DNA of 36,925 bases from Planctomycetota bacterium (GCA_026692735.1 JAPLOD010000011.1:1-36925); one strand, 5' to 3'. Positions 8,656 through 17,125 are shown, counted from the first letter of the stretch. Notes: a model not told the origin generated them from the letters alone. Numbers and translations are program-made.

Positions 8656-9105
8656 TCATTCCCTGCAAATAGGCTGTCGCGGCAGCGGGTCGGTGCAGTC
8701 CGCGACGATGTAATGTACGCCGAGGCTGCGGTGCAACTCCCGCTGGCGCGCGGTACTTTGCGGCAGGCGGCCGGCGTCTGGCCGGTCGTCACGATCAACA
8801 TTGCCCGTGCCCACGGCCACGGGCCCCGTGCCCTCTGCGGCAGCATGCCCGCAGACCAGCGTACAATTTCGAACACGGGTCTCTTTCGCCTCCGGGGTGC
8901 CAATCTGCTGCTCCGGCCCTGTGAACGCTGCAGGCGTGATGACGCGCAACGCCGCCTGAGGAAATGTCTCGCCGTCGCGCCTGGAGCGCTGTATCGCTTC
9001 GTGAAGTTCAACAGGAATCCGGCACGGAACGGTCTTCAGCCCGCGCCGGCCGCAGTTAGCGCGCCGCGTCTTGTGACGAGAAGGCGCTGCCCGGATTGAG
9101 TGGCT
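8656..9105 (-). pseudogene. Probable decayed gene with a ribbon-helix-helix-like segment
   Basis: A minus-strand frame stays open for 149 codons between stops but has no ATG or GTG. The only candidate start is a TTG at 8949, in the middle of the frame. Upstream of that, 9037 to about 8950 reads LKTVPCRIPVELHEAIQRSR, which resembles a ribbon-helix-helix or antitoxin-type DNA-binding segment. The rest shows no recognisable domain. I read it as a gene that lost its start, or as an unusual start not visible here. It lies between the SbcC-like and SUMF1-like genes on the opposite strand. A chance open frame in GC-rich DNA remains possible. Confidence 0.3.
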
Positions 9106-9137
9106 TCAGCGAGTCAAGGGTCGAGAAGCGCATCGCG

Positions 9138-9950
9138 ATGGCCAAGACGAACCCGCTGCCAACGGGAGCGACCGGCACTTTGCCCCCGCAACTGAGTCTT
9201 GACCTTGGCGGCGGGGCGAAGATGGAGATGGTGCTCATCAAGGCCGGTGATTTCATGATGGGCGCGGACAACGAAGGCGGCAACGAGGAAAAGCCTGCGC
9301 ACAAGGTCAAGATCAACAGACCGTTCTACATCGGCAGGTACGAAGTGACGGTTGCGCAGTTCGGGGCGTTCGCGGACGCCACGAAGTACCAGACGGAAGC
9401 GGAGAACGACGGCAAATGGCCGTTCATGAAAGTCACGAACTGGCGGACGCCTAGCTTCCCGCAAGAGGACAACTATCCGGCGTGTGCCATCACGTGGAAC
9501 GATGCGCAGGAGTTCTGCAAGTGGGCGGCAAAGAAGACGGGCAGGACCGTCTGTCTCCCGACAGAAGCTCAGTGGGAGTACGCCTGCCGTGCGGGAACGA
9601 CGAGCCGGTACAACACGAGGGACAAGGACAGCGATCTGGAACAGGCGGCCTGGTTCGACACGAACTCCGGGATGCACACGAATGCCTGTGGGCAAAAGAA
9701 GCCGAACGCCTGGGGTCTGTACGACATGCATGGCAACGTGCGGGAGTGGGTGCAGGACTACTTCAACGACAAGTATTACGCGGAGTCACCGCCCGTTGAC
9801 CCTGAAGGCCCTGCCACGGGCGGATACCGTGCGCTGCGCGGCGGTTGCTGGGAGTATGGCCCTGTCTATTGCCGCGCGGCGCGCCGGAGCAGGGGCCATC
9901 CTGGTACCCGGGACACGAATATCGGTTTCCGGTGCGTGGTGGACTCTTGA
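9138..9950 (+). CDS. SUMF1/FGE-sulfatase domain protein, probably not a sulfatase activator
   Basis: The protein is 270 residues from the ATG at 9138; a TTG at 9096 would add 14. It is a single FGE-sulfatase/SUMF1 domain (PF03781). It has the usual MVLIKAGDFMMG opening, PVxxITW-like CAITWNDAQEFCKW, LPTEAQWEYACRAG, GLYDMHGNVREW and the RGG...CRAARR...GFR ending. True formylglycine-generating enzymes need two cysteines in RGGSxxCxxxxC. Here the first aligns with Tyr240 and only Cys245 remains, so conversion of a sulfatase cysteine is unlikely. No sulfatase gene is seen in the window. Many PVC proteins of this type are C-type-lectin-like and have unknown partners. There is no clear signal peptide. 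It converges with the broken kinase at 9866-10723. Confidence 0.85.
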   Translation: MAKTNPLPTGATGTLPPQLSLDLGGGAKMEMVLIKAGDFMMGADNEGGNEEKPAHKVKINRPFYIGRYEVTVAQFGAFADATKYQTEAENDGKWPFMKVTNWRTPSFPQEDNYPACAITWNDAQEFCKWAAKKTGRTVCLPTEAQWEYACRAGTTSRYNTRDKDSDLEQAAWFDTNSGMHTNACGQKKPNAWGLYDMHGNVREWVQDYFNDKYYAESPPVDPEGPATGGYRALRGGCWEYGPVYCRAARRSRGHPGTRDTNIGFRCVVDS

Positions 9951-10723
9951 CCCTTTGTCCCTTGTTCTGTCACACTTTGCGGGGGCGTGGGGCGAAGCCA
10001 TAGAGGAGTTGCGTAATGCCCCAGAGGCAGCTCACCGTCCTGGCCGCACTGGCCGCCCTTCTGCATCGCCTTCAGCACCTGCTCCAGGCTGCGGCCCTTG
10101 ACCAGCTTCATGGTGAAGAACAGCCGCCCGTCGCTGTCCACGCCCAGTTCGTGGATGGGCACGATGTTGGGGTGCTCAAGCTGCCCCGTAACCTGCGCCT
10201 CCTCGACGAAGCGCGCCTTGTCCTTGGGCGACTTGGCGTCCAGCATCACCTTCATGGCCACCGGGCGGCGGATGTCGCGGTCGGCGGCTTTCAGGATGAC
10301 GCCCATGCCGCCACGGGCGATCTCGCCCTCGACGATGTACTTCTCGTCGGTGGCGGCGGGCTTCAGCGCGGCCTCGATCTTCTTCTCGACGGGCCGGGGC
10401 AGGCCCTCCATGGTGTCCTGGGAGGCCGAGCCGTCATCCACGGCGGGCAGGGGCGAACCGTCCAGCGTCACGCCGCCCTTGAAGTTGGCGCGGCCCAGGA
10501 CGCTGCTGTCGCCGATGGCGGCGGGGATGGCGTGCTCGGCATCCTTGTCGGGCTGTGCGGCGTCCGGCTTCTTCTCCGGCGCGGCGGCCAGCGACTGCTC
10601 GGCGGAGTCCTCTGGCACGACGAAGATGCCCTGGCACTTCTTGCAGCGCAGGCGCTTGAACGCCGGCATGCCGGCGGTGCGGTACTTGGTGTTGCACTGC
10701 GGGCAGAACGAGAAGGCGGGCAT
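9866..10723 (-). pseudogene. Truncated zinc-ribbon Ser/Thr protein kinase, N-lobe only
   Basis: The frame encodes 285 residues. Cys7/Cys10 and Cys27/Cys30 form an N-terminal zinc ribbon. A low-complexity linker follows, then a PknB-type kinase N-lobe: GEIARGGMGVILKA glycine loop, VAMK158 ATP lysine and HPNIVPIHELG. Similarity ends near residue 229 (about base 10035), before the HRD and DFG motifs. The remaining 56 residues are antisense to the intergenic region and to the SUMF1-like gene, with no kinase character. The protein therefore cannot be an active kinase, and it is either a pseudogene or a zinc-ribbon/N-lobe fragment. A good promoter at 10763-10792 is still present, so the fragment may be expressed. 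The start is the ATG at 10723. Confidence 0.75.
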
Positions 10724-10753
10724 AGGGCGGCTCCGTAGCGAGGACCGCGGGGA

Positions 10754-11071
10754 TTACGCCAGAGTATAACAGGCCCAGGTCATGCGAAGCAACCGGGATT
10801 GGCGGACCACCCGTGGCTGGGCGGTAGAAAGATGTTCGATAACAGATTCCCTACGGGCTTCCCGCGCCGCGGCGTTCATGTCGAGGCTGACCGCCAATAG
10901 CCGGCGTCCCGACACCACGACAATTTCCACGCTTCGCGATACAGGAACAACTCCACTGTCAGGTTCATCAAGAGCGCCGTCGAGAGGAACATCGTTGCGC
11001 GGTCGTGGTGTCAGCCGGTTCACCTCCCGCAGAGCGCCGTTCGCGCGGCGCAACCATTCGCCAAAGGTGCT
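10754..11071 (-). pseudogene. Possible 3' gene remnant
   Basis: A minus-strand frame is open for 105 codons between stops, without ATG or GTG near its beginning. The candidate TTG at 11053 has no ribosome binding site. It begins STFGEWLRRANGALREV and contains SVEIVVVSGRRLLAVSL, both protein-like. I recognise no family. Its end overlaps the promoter of the broken kinase just downstream. It may be the tail of a gene whose front was deleted, or chance. Confidence 0.25.
10763..10792 (-). promoter_or_regulatory. Promoter of the truncated zinc-ribbon kinase
   Basis: On the minus strand there is TTGCTT (10787-10792), an 18-base spacer and TATACT (10763-10768), about 40 bases before the ATG at 10723. 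Confidence 0.5.
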
Positions 11072-11165
11072 TTAGCTCCCCGCAGGCCGTTGACTAGTTC
11101 TTCCCCGCCTGTACAATTGGGCCATCGCTGGGAGAGCTGTGCATTATATGCCTGGAGAGTTTCCG

Positions 11166-12023
11166 ATGTCGCGCGGCATAGCCTGGGCTTGGGTCGCTAT
11201 CACCACCACAGTGAGCGTTCTTGCCGCAGACAGCGGCGACATTTCAAAGAATGAAACGGCGGCCGCCGCTGCCTGCAAGGCATTTGCCGAGGCCGAGGAG
11301 ATCTACTACCGGACGGACTACGACGGCGATGGTGTGCTGGAATATGCGCAGACGCTCAAGGGCGGCAAGGACGGCGTCAAGGTGGACGGTTCGAGCATGG
11401 ACTTCAGCAAGCTCCCGCAGCCTTCTGAACAGGAAAGCAAGACGATTGAGGCCCTGCTCAAAGACCTGGGAAACGACGCCGCCGCTGTGCGCGAGAAGGC
11501 CACGACGGACCTCGTTGCCATGGGCGCCAAAGCCGTGGCGCGCGTGAACGCAGAGAAGAGCAAGGGCAAAGATGTTGAGGTGCAGGAACGTTGCGCCAGT
11601 ATCTGCACCGCATACGTTGACACCGTAACGCCGCTTATTGTGGACTCGCGCTACGGACTGCTGCGCGATCCGGAGCACGAGATCGCCTTTGTTGACAAGT
11701 CATTCGCCGACGCGGAATGCCCTTTGGGCTCCGACCCACGCACAATCACGCCCAAGGCTGGCTACCTGTTCCGTGTCCTGACCAGGCAGGGGAAGAACGC
11801 ACTTGGCGGGAGCAGGAACTACTTCGTGAGGGGCAACATGACTCTCGGCTATGCTCTGCTTGCGTTTCCTAAGGAGTACGGTAAGAGCGGCAGAAAGTGC
11901 TTCATGATCAACAACAACGGCACGATCTTCGAACGCGACTTCGGCGACGCCGAGAAAACAGCGGCTTTCGTCGAGAAGTGCGTCGAGTTCAACCCCGACC
12001 GCACTTGGAGAGTTTCCGATTAG
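11166..12023 (+). CDS. Secreted DUF2950 family protein
   Basis: The protein is 285 residues from the ATG at 11166, which has GGAGAG six bases upstream. The in-frame ATGs at 11139 and 11148 lie upstream of that site. Residues 1-21 are a signal peptide ending near VLAADSG. Features of DUF2950 are YYRTDYDGDGVLEYAQTL (with an EF-hand-like DYDGDGVLE), GYLFRVLTRQG, YALLAFPKEYGKSG and MINNNGTIFERDFG. A helical stretch of about 50 residues (LLKDLGNDAAAVREKATTDL onward) is inserted between the first and second blocks. It has Lys/Glu-rich repeats like HEAT modules seen in planctomycete proteins. The family's function is unknown. It converges with the WD40 kinase, with only seven bases between the stops. 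Confidence 0.8.
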   Translation: MSRGIAWAWVAITTTVSVLAADSGDISKNETAAAAACKAFAEAEEIYYRTDYDGDGVLEYAQTLKGGKDGVKVDGSSMDFSKLPQPSEQESKTIEALLKDLGNDAAAVREKATTDLVAMGAKAVARVNAEKSKGKDVEVQERCASICTAYVDTVTPLIVDSRYGLLRDPEHEIAFVDKSFADAECPLGSDPRTITPKAGYLFRVLTRQGKNALGGSRNYFVRGNMTLGYALLAFPKEYGKSGRKCFMINNNGTIFERDFGDAEKTAAFVEKCVEFNPDRTWRVSD

Positions 12024-12030
12024 GACTTAC

Positions 12031-15000
12031 TTACTCCCACCCCAGCGCCGGGAACGGAATCACGCGGCACTCCGTGACTACGCGGCCGGACTCGTTGAAT
12101 ACGCAGTAGGACCAGTAGATGAGTTGCTTCCCGCCTGCAGAGAACCAGCACTGGAACCAGCCTCCAGGCGAGGCGAATGAGAAGACCTCCCGTCCAGTCT
12201 CGGTATCCAGGACGGCTATCTCCATGCTCTCCAGCGTCTTTGCGACGACCAAACGCTTCCCATCCGGCGAGAGTCGCGCTGGCGAGACAAACGGTACTCT
12301 TGCCGTGCAGATTTCCTTGCCGTCATCGGCCCGCGCCACCACGAGGTCATCCTGAGTGGACCACAGGGCGAAGCGTTTGCCGTCTCGCGAGACGGTAACG
12401 TCGCCGAGTGTAAACCACCCCTCCCTCCGCATCAGCGGACCTCCCCACTCCAGGGACCATAGTGCGGCCCCATCGCGATCTCGGGCCAGCCAACGCTGGG
12501 TTCCCACGAAACAGCCGAAATGGACCTTGGGCAGCAAACGGAGTTCCTTCCCATTCTTCGTATCAATGATTGCCAGTCCCTCGCGACGGGGAACTGCGCA
12601 GCGCGTGCCATCAGTGGTTAACGCCAAGTAACGCGGGACCGCTATGTCAGACGAGATCGCGAGTTGATAGTTGCTGGTTTCCTGGCCCGTGTCTGCATCC
12701 CAAACCTTGACGGTGAAGTTCTTGCTATCGTTGCTATACGTCAGCACGTGACGGCCGTCCGCAATGAACCGAGCGCACACGCTGGCGCCGTGCCCGGCCA
12801 GGACGTGCAGCTCTTTCCCCGTTCGGGCCTCCCAGATGCGCGCCGTCTTGTCGTCGCTTCCGGTCACGACCCGCCCATCGTCGGGACTGAACACAGCGGA
12901 GACGATGGCAGCGGTGTGGCCCGCCATTGTCGTCACATCCTTTCCGGTGACCGTTTCCTTGAGCACCAGGACGTTCGGTGCCGCGCCTAACGCCAACGCA
13001 AGCTGCCCATTGTTGGAGAAGGGATCTGTATATTCGTGTGTGCCGAAAACTCTGGTTGTCACCGTCCGCGGAAACACCATGGCATCCGCTATGACTGGCG
13101 ACTTGGGGCGTCCGTAGGCCCGCCAATTATACAATGCCCTTGTGCCATCCGCCGACATAGCCTGACGGCTCCACCCTCCACCGGCCAGAGTGCGCACAGA
13201 AGCCATTTCCCTTGAGTGCCTAGCATCCCATGCACAGAACGTATTGTCTGTGCCCGCCGAGCAGACACACCTGTCATCCAGAAATGCAATCCACGATACG
13301 CCCGCCCTGTGGCCTATGAATGACGAGAGCTGCCGTCCGGTTTCGGCGTCCCAGACGATACATGTCCTATCCTCGCTCCCCGTGGCCGCGTGCCGGCCAT
13401 CGGGAGACATCGCCACGCAGGTGACGCGCGCGGTGTGACCGGCCAGTTTCAACAGGGCCTTGCCCGTCTTCCCATCCCAGATAACGGCCGTGTAGTCGCT
13501 GCGCCCGCCCAGAATGCGGCTGCCATCCTGTGAGAACGCGGCGGCCGGCGTTCCCACGGAGGACCAGAGTGCCATGAGCTGCTTCCCTGTCTGCGCATCG
13601 CATATGACCGGTCCGCTGCCCTCGCACACGGTGACGAGCCGTTGTCCGTCCGGCGCGAACACCATGCAGGTTACCGTGGCGGCATGTTCGGGCAGTACAA
13701 CGACTTGCTTACCGGTATCGGTATTCCATACCCCGACCTGGCCTGAAGCGGAAACCGCTAGGAACTGGCCGTCGGGCGAGAAGGCCAGGACATCGTTGCC
13801 GCGATAGGGATCCTTAAACTCCGCAGTCTGTGCTCCCGTCCTGGCGTCCCAACATCTTACTGTTCCCTTCTCGTTTACTGTGGCGACGCGCTTGCCGTTG
13901 GGAGAAATTGCCCCGGTATCAACGCGCTGGGTTTCGGCCCGTAACTGCACCACGGACCGGCAGAGATACTTCAAACGGCCCCATTCCCAGTGCCGCAGAT
14001 GCCGCGGGCAGCTCTCCAGGATCGCCGTGGCAGCGTCAACATCGTAGGCCTCGAGTCGCTCCCGGGCCAATCTGATCTTGACCGGATAGGTTTCGTATTC
14101 GGTCTCTCGCTGCGCCTTCAGGGCCTTCTCTGCTTCCTGTTCCGCGCGTTTCGCCGCGGCTTCCGCGTCGCGCCGGCGGTCCTCGGCCGCTTGCCGCAGG
14201 CCGCTCTCTGTGCGCATGCGGTCGCGTTCGCGCGCCAAGCCCCAGCTCAAGCCCGCAATCAACAGCACGACGGCGAGCGTGCTGACGCCGACCAGCGCCG
14301 CTGCTGCGGGCCGCCGCCGCACCCACTTCGCCAAGCGCTCCGTTGGGCTGGCCGGTCGAGCGGCCACAGGTTCGCCGTTCAGCCAGCGCGCCAAGTCGTC
14401 CGCCAGCGCCTGTGCGGATGCGTACCGTTTCGCCAACTCCTTCTCCAAGCACTTGAGGCAGACCGTCTCCAGGTCACGGGGTACATCGGGCGTGATCCGT
14501 CGAGGTGGAACCGGGTCGTCGTGGCAGGTGGCACGCAGCACCTGCATGGCGTTCTCGCCAGTGAACGGCACGCGGCCCGTAAGCATTTCGTAGAGAATGG
14601 CTCCCATGCTGTAAACATCTGAGCGTGGCCCCACGTCCTTAACGCGGCCCTCGGCCTGCTCCGGCGGCATATACGCGGGTGTCCCCATCACTTGGCCGGA
14701 CTGGCTGAGGCTGGAGTCCTTGGCGATGTCCTTGGCGAGGCCGAAGTCCATCACCAGCGGTTCGCCCAATGCGCGCTCGTTCACCGGCAACGCCACGTTG
14801 GTCGAACTGCCCGGTTTGACCTCGCCGGATGAAGAGCCGCCTTTCGCGAACTCCAGCATGACATTCGATGGCTTCAGGTCGCGGTGAATCACGCCCTGCT
14901 CATGGGCGTAGTGGACCGCCCGCGCCACCTTCTCCAGCAGGATCGCCTTCTCGCGATACGTGAACTGGCGTTGCCGCAGCGCGTCCGCGAGCATGACGCC

Positions 15001-15462
15001 GTCCACCAAGTCCATTACGAGGTACTGCTGCCCGGCCTCGATGCCGAAATCGTGGACGGGAACGATGTTCGGGTGGCGCAGCTTGGCGGAGTTCTGCGCC
15101 TCGCGCCGGAAGCGTTCTGTATCCTGCGCCGAGGCGTGCTCACCAGCGACCATCACCTTGACGGCGACGCGCCGGTTCAGGCGCGTGTCCAGAGCTTCCC
15201 ATACAGCGCCCATGCCGCCCCGGCCGAGCGGGCGCACGAGCGCATACGGCCCCAGCTTGCGGGCCTGCGCGCGGCCATCCTGAGCGGCGTGCGACCTTTC
15301 CGCGTCGCCGATCAACGTGGGGTCGGTCGCAGGGCTGGAAGCGCCGCCGCCGGAGAGAGGAACGGTCTCATTGCTGGGCGTCACCGGCTTAGCAGGCCGC
15401 AGTGTCTCGCCGGGATCCTCGCCCGGCGGCTTCGGCAGTGGCATAGTCGGGTCGTCCGTCAT
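12031..15462 (-). CDS. Transmembrane Ser/Thr protein kinase with C-terminal WD40 repeats
   Basis: The protein is 1143 residues. The kinase domain (about 71-360) is complete: G80RGGMGAV, VAVK102V, HRD195LKPSN200, DFG 239-241, TPAYMPPEQ 261-269 and DVYSMGAILYEMLTG. A 35-residue Ser/Gly-rich insert lies between the catalytic loop and DFG. The juxtamembrane segment is followed by one transmembrane helix (about 386-410), then a coiled-coil stretch with Arg/Glu/Ala repeats. From about 510 there is a long series of WD40 blades (for example VTCVAMSPDGRHAATGSEDR). The predicted topology is a cytoplasmic kinase with a beta-propeller sensor across the membrane. This layout is typical of Planctomycetota. 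The start ATG lies about 30 bases after a strong promoter. A truncated paralogue with the same first residues lies at 22639-23046. Confidence 0.92.
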   Translation of the reverse strand: MTDDPTMPLPKPPGEDPGETLRPAKPVTPSNETVPLSGGGASSPATDPTLIGDAERSHAAQDGRAQARKLGPYALVRPLGRGGMGAVWEALDTRLNRRVAVKVMVAGEHASAQDTERFRREAQNSAKLRHPNIVPVHDFGIEAGQQYLVMDLVDGVMLADALRQRQFTYREKAILLEKVARAVHYAHEQGVIHRDLKPSNVMLEFAKGGSSSGEVKPGSSTNVALPVNERALGEPLVMDFGLAKDIAKDSSLSQSGQVMGTPAYMPPEQAEGRVKDVGPRSDVYSMGAILYEMLTGRVPFTGENAMQVLRATCHDDPVPPRRITPDVPRDLETVCLKCLEKELAKRYASAQALADDLARWLNGEPVAARPASPTERLAKWVRRRPAAAALVGVSTLAVVLLIAGLSWGLARERDRMRTESGLRQAAEDRRRDAEAAAKRAEQEAEKALKAQRETEYETYPVKIRLARERLEAYDVDAATAILESCPRHLRHWEWGRLKYLCRSVVQLRAETQRVDTGAISPNGKRVATVNEKGTVRCWDARTGAQTAEFKDPYRGNDVLAFSPDGQFLAVSASGQVGVWNTDTGKQVVVLPEHAATVTCMVFAPDGQRLVTVCEGSGPVICDAQTGKQLMALWSSVGTPAAAFSQDGSRILGGRSDYTAVIWDGKTGKALLKLAGHTARVTCVAMSPDGRHAATGSEDRTCIVWDAETGRQLSSFIGHRAGVSWIAFLDDRCVCSAGTDNTFCAWDARHSREMASVRTLAGGGWSRQAMSADGTRALYNWRAYGRPKSPVIADAMVFPRTVTTRVFGTHEYTDPFSNNGQLALALGAAPNVLVLKETVTGKDVTTMAGHTAAIVSAVFSPDDGRVVTGSDDKTARIWEARTGKELHVLAGHGASVCARFIADGRHVLTYSNDSKNFTVKVWDADTGQETSNYQLAISSDIAVPRYLALTTDGTRCAVPRREGLAIIDTKNGKELRLLPKVHFGCFVGTQRWLARDRDGAALWSLEWGGPLMRREGWFTLGDVTVSRDGKRFALWSTQDDLVVARADDGKEICTARVPFVSPARLSPDGKRLVVAKTLESMEIAVLDTETGREVFSFASPGGWFQCWFSAGGKQLIYWSYCVFNESGRVVTECRVIPFPALGWE

Positions 15463-15497
15463 GCCTGCGGCCTCGATAGGGAGTCGTCACGGGCGAG

Positions 15498-15526
15498 ACT
15501 ATACCTGCTGCCAGCGAAGCGGGCAA
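15498..15526 (-). promoter_or_regulatory. Promoter of the WD40 kinase gene
   Basis: On the minus strand there is TTGCCC (15521-15526), exactly 17 bases, and TATAGT (15498-15503). The segment is duplicated at 23082-23112 with a 19-base spacer. Confidence 0.65.
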
Positions 15527-15534
15527 ACAGCGGA

Positions 15535-15804
15535 ATGGATGCCCTCCGCGTGGCGATGCGTAACGATCGGTTCGTTATGGAACACGGCGGGTTGGATGGC
15601 GGAGGTAGCCAAAACCGTACCGATCTCTGCACGCTGCGGAAGTACCTGCGTCGCGCCGACGGCCCGTCCTTGGTGACCGATGGCAGATCACGCATGTCGC
15701 TCGTTGATTTCGCCCTGGATATAGCGGGGAAAGCCCCTGACGAGACGCTCCGGGCCTATCTTTGCCGTGTACTCGAAGAACACGACATCCGGGTCCTCGA
15801 GTGA
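15535..15804 (+). CDS. Possible small hypothetical protein
   Basis: The frame gives 89 residues from the ATG at 15535; other ATGs are at 15556 and 15577. It is divergent from the WD40 kinase. The C-terminal half (MSLVDFALDIAGKAPDETL onward) reads like a helical protein, whereas the N-terminal part derives from DNA that is also duplicated at 23115-23183 in a different coding context. No good ribosome binding site is seen and no family is recognised. It may be a fragment. Confidence 0.3.
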   Translation: MDALRVAMRNDRFVMEHGGLDGGGSQNRTDLCTLRKYLRRADGPSLVTDGRSRMSLVDFALDIAGKAPDETLRAYLCRVLEEHDIRVLE

Positions 15805-15815
15805 ACCATTGGATA

Positions 15816-15858
15816 GCGTAAAACCGGGCGTCAACAATGGCGTAAACTGGGGCGTCAA
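15816..15858. repeat. Pair of 19-base direct repeats
   Basis: GCGTAAAACCGGGCGTCAA (15816-15834) and GCGTAAACTGGGGCGTCAA (15840-15858) are repeated 24 bases apart with three mismatches. The spacing and length fit a double protein-binding site or a mobile-element end. The second copy overlaps the stop of the small minus-strand frame at 15855-16004. Confidence 0.5.
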
Positions 15859-16004
15859 AGTTTTTCGCGGCGCACACGTCGGGTGACAGGCAGCACGCTG
15901 ATGATGGCGTCGAGCGTCATCTGCACGGTGCTCTTAGCCTGTTTGTCCAGCTGGCGTCCGTGGAATAGTATCGCGGTATCCCTTTCAGGGGTGGGCGGTG
16001 GCGT
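15855..16004 (-). pseudogene. Coding remnant resembling the HU N-terminal helices
   Basis: The 49-codon minus-strand frame has no usual start codon near its beginning. It contains LDKQAKSTVQMTLDAIISVL, which resembles the second helix of HU/IHF proteins (pattern VQxTxDAII). It then ends in PVTRRVRREKL. It lies just downstream of an HU fragment that lacks exactly this region. I read it as debris of another HU copy, though the match is short and could be fortuitous. Confidence 0.3.
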
Positions 16005-16014
16005 TTAGTGCAGG

Positions 16015-16278
16015 CTAGCCACCGGTGGCGGTTGAGCCGGTGGCCACCGTGGCGGCGGTGTTCATCGCGCCGGCCAGGACGCCGTTGCCGACACGCGCCG
16101 CCATCACCTTTCCGGCCTTGAACTTCACGCGCCGCCGTTCGGGGACCATGACCTCCGCGCCTGTCCTGGGGTTGCGGGCTTTCCTGGCCTTGCGGGCGCA
16201 CACCTCAAAGACGCCGAAGTCGCGCAGTTCCAGGCGGCCCTCCGTGGCCAGGGATTCGATGACGGCGTCCGCCTGACG
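16015..16278 (-). pseudogene. N-terminally truncated HU-family DNA-binding protein
   Basis: The frame encodes the second half of an HU/IHF protein in planctomycete style: RLELRDFGVFEV, then the DNA-binding arm KARNPRTGAEVMVPERRRV and FKAGK. An Ala/Gly/Thr-rich tail of about 25 residues ends at 16015. The first 25-30 residues of the domain, including the usual start, are missing. In frame, the only starts are an internal GTG at 16203 and later codons, and a stop lies just upstream near 16300. The 3' end of the AraC gene runs into it in another frame, which indicates a deletion that joined the two genes. It is probably non-functional. Confidence 0.65.
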
Positions 16279-17125
16279 TGGACTTCCTTTGCGGCGCGGA
16301 CCACTGATTTACTGTCCTGTAGTCCGACGGCGTCACCTGCATTTGAGCGCTGAAGACACGCGAGAAGTAGAGCGGGTTGTCGTACCCCACGCGCTCCGCA
16401 ACCTCCTTAACGCTCAGCGGCGTGCTGGCCAGCAGGTGACGCGCCTGATCAAGGCGCCTTGCCAGCACATAGTTGAACGGCGTGATCCCGAAGAGCGCTT
16501 TGAACCTGCGGTGGAAGTAGTTCGGCGCCAGGTGCACGGTTCCGGCGATGTCGCTCAGCGATGGGTTCTCTCTGTAGTGATCGTGCATGTAATCGAGAGC
16601 GGGTTTGAGGCGGTAGTACTCCGGGCGAAGGCCGCGCAGCGAACGGTCGTCGAGCCGCTCCAGCAGGCGCGAGATCATCGCCAGCAGCAAGCCCTGGATG
16701 CGGCAAGCCACGGCCGGCGATGTGTCCTGGCGCGGCCGGTTCTCCTCGCTGAAGGGGTCCTCGAAGATGCGGCAGACTTCGGTGTAGCCGCGCGCCGGCC
16801 AACCGTCCGTTCGGCGCGACCAACTTACCGCAGGCTCGAGCTGGTCCAGCAGGTAGCGGAGGTAGAGCGATTCGGGGACGAAATGCAGCCAGTACACGTC
16901 CATCCGCGACTCGCAGATCTGGCGCTTGAGACGAAAGCCGGAGATGAAGTAGACGCGTTGCGCCTCCACCTTCAAGGTGCCCGAGTCCATTTCGAGCACG
17001 GCTTCGCCGGAGACGGGGAAGTAGACCTTGTAGCACTGGTCCATACCCCGCGCGTTCTTGGTCCACGCCGCGTCGCAATGATAGTAACCGCCGGAGAGCA
17101 ATGTCAGGTTGTAGTTGTCGAGCAT
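16205..17125 (-). CDS. AraC-family transcriptional regulator
   Basis: The protein is 306 residues from the ATG at 17125, which is preceded by GGAGG ten bases upstream. An in-frame ATG at 17176 lies too close to the -10 box (17180-17185). The N-terminal sensor domain (about 1-150) is cupin-like. The C-terminal AraC double helix-turn-helix (about 175-270) contains LSDIAGTVHLAPNYFHRRFK and VKEVAERVGYDNPLYFSRVF. Normal family proteins end soon after TPSDYR. Here about 36 further residues are antisense-free but out-of-frame HU sequence, so the native stop was lost in a deletion. It is divergent from the URO-D/GH95/GH29 operon and is the obvious candidate activator, with a sugar or glycan fragment as a probable ligand. 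Confidence 0.88.
   Translation of the reverse strand: MLDNYNLTLLSGGYYHCDAAWTKNARGMDQCYKVYFPVSGEAVLEMDSGTLKVEAQRVYFISGFRLKRQICESRMDVYWLHFVPESLYLRYLLDQLEPAVSWSRRTDGWPARGYTEVCRIFEDPFSEENRPRQDTSPAVACRIQGLLLAMISRLLERLDDRSLRGLRPEYYRLKPALDYMHDHYRENPSLSDIAGTVHLAPNYFHRRFKALFGITPFNYVLARRLDQARHLLASTPLSVKEVAERVGYDNPLYFSRVFSAQMQVTPSDYRTVNQWSAPQRKSTSGGRRHRIPGHGGPPGTARLRRL

Noticed and set aside
9138-9950. Sulfatase-activation system
   Set aside because: One catalytic cysteine is missing and no sulfatase is present in the window.
14884-15534. Plus-strand frame over the kinase N-terminus
   Set aside because: Antisense of the kinase catalytic domain. Only the part after 15535 could be real.
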